A stretch of DNA of 5,877 bases from contig JABIQT010000786.1 in the NCBI GenBank assembly GCA_018667995.1, positions 1 through 5,877 on the forward strand, given 5' to 3'. The DNA is from Candidatus Latescibacterota bacterium (GTDB lineage: Bacteria; JAAXHH01; JABIQT01). This document shows positions 1 through 5,577 of this stretch, piece by piece. Made by a program: the position numbers and the translations under genes. A model generated the notes under the pieces. That model made no database searches and was not told where the DNA came from. It saw nothing but the letters and a program-made list of their open reading frames with translations. The first letter of the stretch is position 1. Each line of letters opens with the position of its first letter.

Positions 1-123
1 AACATTCTCCTTCTGCTGGCAGTGGTTCTGCGTTATCACGAAATCGCCAACAAGGCGTCGTGCTTCGCGCACATAGAGTTGCTCCTGCCAGCCGTTTCCC
101 GCGATGTATTCGTCCTTACACAT
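1..123 (-). pseudogene. Internal fragment of a FAD-dependent oxidoreductase (PF12831-like), running off the left edge
   Basis: On the minus strand one frame stays open from about position 126 to the window edge. It reads [20 protein letters not shown], then [14 protein letters not shown]. The LYVREARR(M/L)VG(D/E)(Y/F)V(M/I)T block is, from family knowledge, a hallmark of the middle of FAD-dependent oxidoreductases of the FAD_oxidored (PF12831) type, and those often carry a (G)xxKDEF stretch just before it. The N-terminal Rossmann domain with GxGxxG that should come several hundred residues earlier is absent: the upstream DNA encodes an epimerase in a different frame. An ATG at 121-123 is in frame and overlaps the epimerase stop, but a protein starting there would lack FAD binding, so I call a 5'-truncated remnant. 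Family recognition is fairly confident; whether the truncation is biological or an assembly join cannot be told. The 3' part lies outside the window. Confidence 0.6.
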
Positions 124-799
124 GCCCCATTTCGAGATCGATTGGCGAATCCGAGGAGACCTTATGAACGATATCATGAATGATCCCGTATCGCAACTCC
201 GTCGCGTAAAAGAGTCTGACGATGGTCAGCGGGGTTCCCTGGAGCGTCGCGTAATACTCCGCGATTCGTTCTCCCCCCAGCCGCGACTGGGCGTACTCTC
301 CGATGGGGCCCAAGTCTCCGTTTTCAGGTGAACCAAGGCCGCTCGTGTCTGTGTAAGAATATACGTTTCCTGAACTTACATAAATCACTCGAGATTCTGG
401 ATAACGTTTCATCACCAGTCCAGGAACCGCTGTATTCATGGCCCAGGTCATCGACTCATTGCCCGTCGATCCGAATTTGAATCCAGCAAGCAGAATGATG
501 TTGGTCGCGTCTGGGAGCTCTGACAGGTCTTTCTCGTTCAGTAGATCTGCCTGAATCGTAGCGACTCCAACTCCTTCAAGATAGGATCTCTGGGAGGTGT
601 CGGTAAAACGGGAGACACCAGTTACTTTTGGAGCCCCGGCACGTACGAGCAGCTCCGCCAGAGTAGGTCCCATCTTTCCACCCACGCCCAAAATCATAAC
701 GTCCCCCTGTAGGGACGCCACCGCATCTCTTACGGCATCGTTGGGCGTGCTCATCTGGTCGATTAACTGGCGTTCATCGGAGATAAATTGTGCCGTCAT
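116..799 (-). CDS. NAD(P)-dependent epimerase/dehydratase, C-terminally truncated
   Basis: This is a 227-residue extended-SDR-type protein, probably acting on a nucleotide sugar or other sugar derivative in the cytoplasm. The dinucleotide-binding glycine motif GVGGKMG is at residues 38-44 after a beta strand (DVMIL). An SSGNVY strand sits at 142-147, and the active-site tyrosine is in GEYAQSR at 168-173. The usual YxxxK lysine is replaced by Arg173; I recall relatives in this subgroup that also lack the lysine (GEYAxSC), so catalysis may be atypical. Members of this family usually run to well over 300 residues. Here the reading stops at DLEMGHV, just where the substrate-binding C-terminal part should continue, so about a third is missing. 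The ATG overlaps the stop of the transglutaminase gene by 4 bases (796-799). A GGAAG at 807-811 lies 7 nt upstream of the ATG. The fold is sure; the substrate is unknown, and activity is doubtful given the truncation. Confidence 0.85.
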   Translation of the reverse strand: MTAQFISDERQLIDQMSTPNDAVRDAVASLQGDVMILGVGGKMGPTLAELLVRAGAPKVTGVSRFTDTSQRSYLEGVGVATIQADLLNEKDLSELPDATNIILLAGFKFGSTGNESMTWAMNTAVPGLVMKRYPESRVIYVSSGNVYSYTDTSGLGSPENGDLGPIGEYAQSRLGGERIAEYYATLQGTPLTIVRLFYATELRYGIIHDIVHKVSSDSPIDLEMGHV

Positions 800-2037
800 T
801 GGTAGTCTTCCGGTTCGGCATTAAAATATGATTCGTCAGCAAAATATCGAAACATTCCGAAGCCTCTTTCGCGATCTTCACAAGCCCATACAAGATCGGT
901 CTCACAGTAGGAAATAGAGCCATGCCCAGGTGGTGATAGCTGCGGCTGTGACAACATATTAGCATGGGGCCAAATGCTGATGTGCCTAAAGCATAGGTTC
1001 TTTAGCAGATTTTCACGAACGAATAAGCGAATATGGGAAAATGTCATTTGATAGGCGCTACCACTACCCCACCGGACTAGTGGATTCAGGTCCTCACCTG
1101 CTGCCTGGACCTCTTTCGCGGACATGGGCTCGTTGCCGTCAAAAAACATGGCATCGGCATTGGGATCAACTACTACCCATTTGCCGAATTCTGGCATCCA
1201 CACTTCAGCGACGAAGTGCCCATCCGTCCCGTTTGGAGTACCCATAAGCGCCAGGCAACGAGCAGGAATTCCCAGCGCCTGGCATAATGACACAAACGTA
1301 ACCGCATAGTGCACACACATGACAATGGGACGCTGACCATTATGGCCCGTTCGTGCGCCTCCCCAGCTGAGGATGGTCTCGGCATCCCAAGGAGCGTACT
1401 GGGTGGCTCTTCCAGATCCTGTGTGCTCCCAACTCATGCAGACCCATGTAGCGAGAGCTTGAATGCGTTCCAATAGTGATTGGCGCCTTGTAATGGACTT
1501 CGGCACCCTTTCTCGCAATGCTATAACCTTCGGATGAGTCACAGACTCCATTGTCAAGGGAGGCGGATTGGGATCACACCCTCTTGCAGACCGGAGTCTA
1601 ACCACATACTCGGCTCTGACGGCATTCAAATACCCCATGTTCTCGCGACGCCAGGTGTGACCGGCATCATCTGAAACAGACGAGACGGGAGTGCCGTGTC
1701 CAGGCTCGAGCGCAAGTGACCACGCATTCATGGCCGAGGCCCCCGTATAGAGAGTGACTTCATTATTGCCAGTCTGGAATACGCCTGGCTTGACCTCGAT
1801 CTCATACCACCTGTACCGCGTGTGATCGTTAGAATTGATAGATGTGTATTGTTCGTTATTGATTTTAATATGGAGCGGCCACGCGCCACCAGGGAATGGG
1901 CGAGCCAAAATATAGAGCGAGGAGGGTTCGTCTGCCGTAGAAACGTGAAAGGTAGTTTTCGCTTGTCGGAACTGCGTCAATTCTTCGCCGAGGGTCGGGA
2001 TTACTCGGCCATTCTCATTCGCAAAGAGCCGACTCAA
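796..2037 (-). CDS. Transglutaminase-like (papain-fold) protein with N-terminal beta-rich domain
   Basis: This 413-residue protein has a transglutaminase core at about residues 190-295. The catalytic triad is readable as Cys241 (IVMCVHYA), His274 (DGHFVAEVW) and Asp291 (VVVDPNAD), in the order and spacing of the Transglut_core superfamily. Residues 40-150 look like a beta-sandwich, possibly carbohydrate-binding: IKIN, RYRWYEIEV, NNEVTLYTG, AMNAWSLALEPGH. Residues 300-413 are a tail I do not recognise. There is no signal peptide or membrane segment, so a cytoplasmic place is likely. Bacterial members act as peptidases, amidases or transglutaminases; the substrate here is unknown. The start is TTG at 2037: an in-frame TAA stands two codons upstream, and an AGGAG (2044-2048) lies 6 nt before the TTG, so a longer start is excluded. 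Its stop overlaps the epimerase ATG, which suggests translational coupling. Confidence 0.88.
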   Translation of the reverse strand: MSRLFANENGRVIPTLGEELTQFRQAKTTFHVSTADEPSSLYILARPFPGGAWPLHIKINNEQYTSINSNDHTRYRWYEIEVKPGVFQTGNNEVTLYTGASAMNAWSLALEPGHGTPVSSVSDDAGHTWRRENMGYLNAVRAEYVVRLRSARGCDPNPPPLTMESVTHPKVIALRERVPKSITRRQSLLERIQALATWVCMSWEHTGSGRATQYAPWDAETILSWGGARTGHNGQRPIVMCVHYAVTFVSLCQALGIPARCLALMGTPNGTDGHFVAEVWMPEFGKWVVVDPNADAMFFDGNEPMSAKEVQAAGEDLNPLVRWGSGSAYQMTFSHIRLFVRENLLKNLCFRHISIWPHANMLSQPQLSPPGHGSISYCETDLVWACEDRERGFGMFRYFADESYFNAEPEDYQ

Positions 2038-2043
2038 TGGTTA

Positions 2044-2048
2044 CTCCT
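2044..2048 (-). promoter_or_regulatory. Ribosome binding site for the TTG-started transglutaminase gene
   Basis: The minus strand reads ACCAGGAGTAACCATTGAGT. The AGGAG is 6 nt from TTG, and an in-frame TAA lies between them. No ATG or GTG is available in this frame upstream, so this site decides the start. Confidence 0.7.
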
Positions 2049-2165
2049 GGTACATTTCTGTGGAAATCCCATCTTGGTGAACAGATATCCATAAGAAATA
2101 GCCTGTCTGGATGTTAGTCAAGGCCGACGATCCACCAGCTTCCTAGCTTTGGAATAAAGTGAATC

Positions 2166-2194
2166 TTGACAAGATATCGGGTACGGCCTATACT
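2166..2194 (+). promoter_or_regulatory. Sigma-70-type promoter for the receiver-MBL / FAD oxidoreductase unit
   Basis: TTGACA at 2166-2171 is a perfect -35 box. After a spacer of exactly 17 bases comes TATACT at 2189-2194, a 5-of-6 match to the -10 box, followed by an A-rich run. Transcription would start near 2200-2203 and leave a leader of about 40 nt before the ATG at 2243. This is the best promoter match I found in the window. It lies in the divergent region between the two transcription units. No operator-like palindrome is evident around it. Confidence 0.7.
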
Positions 2195-2232
2195 AAAAAA
2201 TCAATAGATAAACACTGTAAACCAACTGATAT

Positions 2233-2238
2233 GGAGGG
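2233..2238 (+). promoter_or_regulatory. Ribosome binding site fixing the start of the receiver-MBL gene at 2243
   Basis: GGAGGG lies 4 nt before ATG 2243. The frame is open further upstream to a GTG at 2159 and includes an ATG at 2231. The GTG lies upstream of the promoter boxes, so it would not be on the transcript. The ATG at 2231 overlaps this site and has no purine-rich sequence at the right distance of its own. Confidence 0.7.
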
Positions 2239-2242
2239 CTTC

Positions 2243-3586
2243 ATGGGCCCCTCGATCGAGCAAAAACGTCGCATTCTAGTAGCCTACGATGTCGATGTCC
2301 TATCGGAACTGATCTCCACTTTACTCAGCAATGACGGTTTCGCCACTGAGATCGCCAACGATGGCGAGGAAGCACTTGAAAAGGTTGAATCTTTCGGTCC
2401 TGACCTGGTGATACTAGACCTGATGATGCCCAAAATGCACGGTCTCGATATTCTGAAGAAGATCAAATCCGATCCGGCCACCAGAGACATTGGCGTCATT
2501 ATCTGCTCTACTAAGACATTCAAGACGGAGATCGATCAAGCTTATGAATACGGCGCCCATGAGTTTCTGGCAAAGCCCTTCCAGGAGGAAGAGCTCCTAT
2601 CCGCAGTCCACAGGTTTTTTGCCAGTGTTGCCTCATCAAATTCGCGAGAAGGGGCAAGGCAGATACAGGCGGCCATTGAGGGAGATGTATACCGACCCAA
2701 AATTGAGCCACCCAACGGATCCATGCGTCTCTGGGGTACGAGAGGCTCTATTCCCATATCGGGTCCCAAGTGCGTACGCCACGGCGGGAACACCGCCTGC
2801 CTCGAAATGCAGCACAATGGTGAACGTATTATAATAGATGCCGGCTCGGGGATTAGAGACCTGGGACAGGCATTGCTGTCCGAAGGACCACAGACGCTGC
2901 ACATATTCATCACCCATACCCACTGGGACCATATTCAAGGATTTCCGTTTTTTGTGCCTGCATTCATCAAGGGGTACAATATAAATCTCTATGCTTCACC
3001 AAACCTCGATAAAGATCTTGAATCGATCTTTAAGGGACAACTGGATCGGGCCTACTTCCCTGTTCAGATGGAAGATATGCAGGCAGATCTAAACTTCATT
3101 CATTTTGGTGAGGATCCCATTCAGATTGGGGACATGGAGGTGTCCTGGGAATACACGGTACATCCCAGTGCCACAGTCGGATACAAGATAAAGATGCCAG
3201 GGCGGACCGTCGCATTTGTGCCGGATAATGAGTTTGCCAAGGGATACCTTGGTCGTCCACATGATATTACTATGGATCATGAATTGGCCGTCATAAACCT
3301 CAAACTGATCAATTTCCTCCAGGATGTGGACGTTCTGATTCATGAAGCGCAATACCCCAACGAAGAGTACATCAATAAGATCGGATGGGGTCATAGCTCG
3401 CTGTCAAACGCGTGTGCACTGGTAAATCTTGTCCAGCCCAAGCGATGGATCATCACCCATCACGATCCCATGCACGACGACGATTTCCTCCGCGACAAAT
3501 TAAACATCACCAGACAAATGCTTAGAGAGCTCGATATTACCGTTCCTGTCGAACATGCATTTGATGGAATGATAGAATATCTATAG
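2243..3586 (+). CDS. Response-regulator receiver domain fused to a metallo-beta-lactamase-fold hydrolase
   Basis: The 447-residue protein starts at ATG 2243. Residues 9-126 form a CheY-like receiver: phospho-acceptor Asp59 (VILDLMMP), Ser89/Thr90 switch region (IICST) and Lys111 (AKPF). The usual acidic pair after the first strand is Tyr15-Asp16 (VAYDVDV), so one magnesium-binding acid is lost. After a linker at about 127-158 comes an MBL-fold domain at 159-447: GTRGSIP, HGGNTACLE, the metal motif HTHWDH (His225, His227, Asp229, His230), then candidate ligands His307 (VHPSATVGY), Asp328 (VPDNE), His384 (GWGHSS) and His406/His407. This resembles the PhnP/RNase Z-like phosphodiesterase branch rather than beta-lactamases. 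It probably hydrolyses a phosphodiester or cyclic nucleotide under phosphorylation control; that is inference. No histidine kinase is in the window. The FAD oxidoreductase gene follows after 39 nt and is likely co-transcribed. Confidence 0.9.
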   Translation: MGPSIEQKRRILVAYDVDVLSELISTLLSNDGFATEIANDGEEALEKVESFGPDLVILDLMMPKMHGLDILKKIKSDPATRDIGVIICSTKTFKTEIDQAYEYGAHEFLAKPFQEEELLSAVHRFFASVASSNSREGARQIQAAIEGDVYRPKIEPPNGSMRLWGTRGSIPISGPKCVRHGGNTACLEMQHNGERIIIDAGSGIRDLGQALLSEGPQTLHIFITHTHWDHIQGFPFFVPAFIKGYNINLYASPNLDKDLESIFKGQLDRAYFPVQMEDMQADLNFIHFGEDPIQIGDMEVSWEYTVHPSATVGYKIKMPGRTVAFVPDNEFAKGYLGRPHDITMDHELAVINLKLINFLQDVDVLIHEAQYPNEEYINKIGWGHSSLSNACALVNLVQPKRWIITHHDPMHDDDFLRDKLNITRQMLRELDITVPVEHAFDGMIEYL

Positions 3587-3625
3587 TCTGATGCTCTTCA
3601 TATCAGCTCCTCTTGGGAGTAGTGC

Positions 3626-4753
3626 ATGTACGACGTAATCGTGGTAGGTGGCGGCATTGTTGGTGTGTCCACCGCCTATAGTTTACTGCGAGAGGGTCTA
3701 CGGGTTCTACTGATTGACAGAAGCGACGCCGGGCGTGCGACTGATGCAGGCGCAGGAATTGTGTCACCAATTCCTTACAACGGCGAGTCACATCCCATCT
3801 TCGGAATGTTGACCAATGCATTTCGTTACTATGATGAGATCATCGAAGATCTCGATGCAAGTCAGGTAGGAGACACGGGATTCGCACGATGCGGAAAACT
3901 CGTCGTGGCAGCTTCGTCCGATGAGATGGACGCCTTCAGGTCCGCGCAGGATGCCATTCTCTCTTATCGTAGCACCTATGCAGATGCGGAGGAGTTGTAC
4001 GTCACCACACCAGATACGGCGAAAGAGATGTTCCCTCCGCTGACGACGGTGCTCGGCGCCATATACTACAAGAATGCCGCCCGAGTGGATGGCAGACTGC
4101 TCACAGAGGCGCTCAAGAAACGCTCCCGCCAATTGGGCCTACTGGCTCGCTCTGACTCCGTTACCGATTTGGTTATAGATGAAGGCAAGGTCGTGGGGGT
4201 TCTCGCCTCTCGAGAGACCATTGAAGCGAAGCATGTTGTCATTGCAGGAGGAGCCTGGTCTTCGGCTTTCGGGGAGCAACTGGGAATAGACATACCGGTG
4301 TCACCGCAACGCGGTCAGATCTGCCACCTCGACCTGGGTGAAGAGATCGATTCTTCAGAATGGCCAATTGTTACGGCGTTCCACGACCACTACTTGGTGC
4401 CCTGGTCGGACCACAAGGTCGTTGTAGGGGCAACACGTGAATCCGGTGTAGGCTTTAAGCCATACACCACCGCTGCAGGGCTGAATGAGACGCTTACCGA
4501 GGCGCTTCGTATAGCCCCGGGCCTGGCTGAGGCGTCCATTCGCGAGGTGCGCGTAGGGCTTCGGCCCCTGTCGGCTGATCGTCTGCCAGTGATCGGGCCT
4601 ATACCAGGCGTTGAAGGCGTCCAACTTGTTACGGGACATGGACCTTCAGGTCTCCATCTCGGTCCCTATAGCGGAAAGCTGATCGCAGACCGTATAATGG
4701 GTTTGCCGATATCCAGCGATGCCGCTATGTTCGAGATAAATCGATTTCTATAG
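3626..4753 (+). CDS. FAD-dependent amino-acid/amine oxidoreductase of the DAO family (DadA/ThiO/SoxB-like)
   Basis: This 375-residue protein has the usual length for D-amino-acid dehydrogenase, glycine oxidase or sarcosine oxidase beta-like enzymes. The N-terminal FAD-binding fold is clear: DVIVVGGGIVG (GxGxxG at 8-13), and Asp31 at the end of the second strand to hold the ribose. GRATDAGAGIVSP at 36-48 is a typical DAO-family flavin loop. VVIAGGAWS is at 204-212. The C-terminal GLRPLSADRLPVIGP at 311-325 and TGHGPSGLHLGP at 336-347 close the FAD site, and Arg313 is a good candidate for binding a substrate carboxylate. There is no signal peptide; the substrate cannot be named. GGGAG at 3615-3619 is 6 nt before the ATG, supporting this start. 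The short 39-nt gap after the receiver-MBL gene, with no terminator, suggests a two-gene operon. Confidence 0.9.
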   Translation: MYDVIVVGGGIVGVSTAYSLLREGLRVLLIDRSDAGRATDAGAGIVSPIPYNGESHPIFGMLTNAFRYYDEIIEDLDASQVGDTGFARCGKLVVAASSDEMDAFRSAQDAILSYRSTYADAEELYVTTPDTAKEMFPPLTTVLGAIYYKNAARVDGRLLTEALKKRSRQLGLLARSDSVTDLVIDEGKVVGVLASRETIEAKHVVIAGGAWSSAFGEQLGIDIPVSPQRGQICHLDLGEEIDSSEWPIVTAFHDHYLVPWSDHKVVVGATRESGVGFKPYTTAAGLNETLTEALRIAPGLAEASIREVRVGLRPLSADRLPVIGPIPGVEGVQLVTGHGPSGLHLGPYSGKLIADRIMGLPISSDAAMFEINRFL

Positions 4754-4811
4754 ATTTCTAGACGGCAATTCCTTCCAAAGCTCGTATATCTTCAGTCGAC
4801 CATCTAGAAAT
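4743..4811. repeat. Small tandem repeat and inverted repeat at the end of the FAD oxidoreductase gene
   Basis: GATTTCTATA (4743-4752) is followed directly by GATTTCTAGA (4753-4762), a tandem 10-mer with one mismatch that spans the stop codon. ATTTCTAGACGG (4754-4765) is mirrored by CCATCTAGAAAT (4800-4811), matching at 11 of 12 positions across a 34-base loop. The loop is long and no T-run follows, so a classic terminator is unlikely; a weak RNA structure or a regulatory site are alternatives. Confidence 0.35.
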
Positions 4812-5008
4812 AGAAACAAAGACAGCCGTGACATCTAGTGCTCATGCGCAAATGACATTACCCAATGCGAGCGTCGCCCATCTGGTGGATGTCTAGGTTA
4901 TCCGTCGCGCTCATACCAATCAAGACTTGCTTGGTCTGTCCGCCGCGGCTCTTCATTATCTGGTCGGCAAGTTCACCCTACATATAGCACGTATCAATAG
5001 GAGGCAGC
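4754..5008. other. Intergenic region of 255 bases without a convincing intact gene
   Basis: It holds the inverted repeat at its left end, a possible decayed minus-strand coding piece at 4858-4977, and a small imperfect hairpin at 4915-4935 (ACCAA/TTGGT arms). A poor promoter candidate for the next gene is TTGGTC (4931-4936), a 17-base spacer, then CATTAT (4954-4959). It closes with the perfect Shine-Dalgarno AGGAGG at 4999-5004. Confidence 0.5.
4858..4977 (-). pseudogene. Possible remnant of a coding sequence (about 39 codons)
   Basis: The minus strand reads GELADQIMKSRGGQTKQVLI, then GMSATDNLDIHQMGDARIG, and ends at TAA. The composition looks protein-like and the codons favour G or C in the third position, like the neighbouring genes. 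A TAG stands directly upstream in frame and no ribosome binding site is seen, so it could only be a leftover C-terminus. I do not recognise a family. A stretch of this length can stay open by chance, so this is a weak call. Confidence 0.2.
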
Positions 5009-5527
5009 ATGTCGTTCAATGTGAAGAAACGCGGAAAGCTTACGTACTATTATCACGGTGAATCACCAGTGCTGAGTGCGCTTGTGACGGAAGAACTTGG
5101 TGACGGAGATCTGAAGATCTATTTTGCCGGGCTCACTGGTGGATACTCAGCTAAAGGTGTGTTGGAACGGGACGATCTCGTTTCTATGGAACCGGACGAA
5201 GAGATTCCCCTTGTTTTCAAGAGCTGGGAGAAATGGCTTCAGGATGCGGGAATCTGTGAATCACTCAAACAGATAGATCTAATTGAGGTGCATGCGTTCG
5301 GATGCCAACCAAAATCTCCCAATCCACTTGTTGATCCGCTCGGGTACGCTGCCGAGCAGAAACGACTCCGCGAGGCCTACTCCCGAGCATACAGCGGGTT
5401 CTTCAAGGAATATCTGCCGGATAATGGGGTGCCCTGCAGGTTTACCGTCCATCTGACAGATGTACCCGATACAGCAGCTTCCTACGAATTCTATTCGACT
5501 GGAATGTATCAGAAGGCATTGCAGTAA
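5009..5527 (+). CDS. Uncharacterised 172-residue protein
   Basis: I do not recognise this gene. A perfect AGGAGG (4999-5004) lies 4 nt before the ATG, which makes the start and translation credible. The protein has no signal peptide and no membrane segment, and looks soluble and mixed alpha/beta. The basic N-terminus (MSFNVKKRGK) is followed by beta-like segments (LTYYYHG, LKIYFAGL), an acidic stretch at 54-65 (RDDLVSMEPDEE), a tryptophan-containing helix at 70-80 (FKSWEKWLQDA), and a charged helix at 113-135 (AAEQKRLREAYSRAYSGFFK). A C-terminal strand FTVHLTDV precedes an aromatic end. Its three cysteines (83, 99, 143) form no metal motif. It stands alone on the plus strand between a 255-base gap and a hairpin, so it is probably a single-gene transcript. 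Its context gives no hint of function. Confidence 0.75.
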   Translation: MSFNVKKRGKLTYYYHGESPVLSALVTEELGDGDLKIYFAGLTGGYSAKGVLERDDLVSMEPDEEIPLVFKSWEKWLQDAGICESLKQIDLIEVHAFGCQPKSPNPLVDPLGYAAEQKRLREAYSRAYSGFFKEYLPDNGVPCRFTVHLTDVPDTAASYEFYSTGMYQKALQ

Positions 5528-5558
5528 CGGCGGAACGCCACCGGGCCGTTCCGCCGTT
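5526..5558. terminator. Perfect 12-bp hairpin between convergent genes, probable bidirectional terminator
   Basis: AACGGCGGAACG (5526-5537) and CGTTCCGCCGTT (5547-5558) are exact reverse complements around a 9-base loop. The left arm begins inside the TAA stop of the upstream gene, and the right arm ends 19 bases before the stop of the convergent TonB-like gene. Neither strand has a T-run after the stem, so it is not a textbook intrinsic terminator. It could also protect the 3' ends of both transcripts. Confidence 0.6.
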
Positions 5559-5577
5559 GCATCGCGTCTCCACGCCG

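Noticed and set aside
2093-2121. TTGACT on the minus strand as -35 box for the transglutaminase gene
   Set aside because: No acceptable -10 box stands at 16-18 bases; the nearest hexamers match at 3 of 6 or fewer.
2159-2242. GTG or ATG upstream starts for the receiver-MBL gene
   Set aside because: The GTG lies upstream of a near-consensus promoter, and the ATG at 2231 has no spaced ribosome binding site. ATG 2243 has one, and the receiver fold begins soon after it.
2542-2938. Two overlapping minus-strand open frames (123 and 100 codons)
   Set aside because: Both are antisense to the receiver linker and MBL core, which carry clear conserved residues.
3089-3394. 101-codon minus-strand open frame
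   Set aside because: It lies fully inside the well-supported MBL domain and has no family-like motif, so it is a shadow frame.
4915-4935. Small hairpin ACCAA...TTGGT as a terminator
   Set aside because: The stem is short and broken by a mismatch, and no T-run follows.
4889-4987. Plus-strand 32-codon open frame in the gap
   Set aside because: It has no proper ribosome binding site and no recognisable sequence, and it overlaps the minus-strand remnant. It is likely chance.
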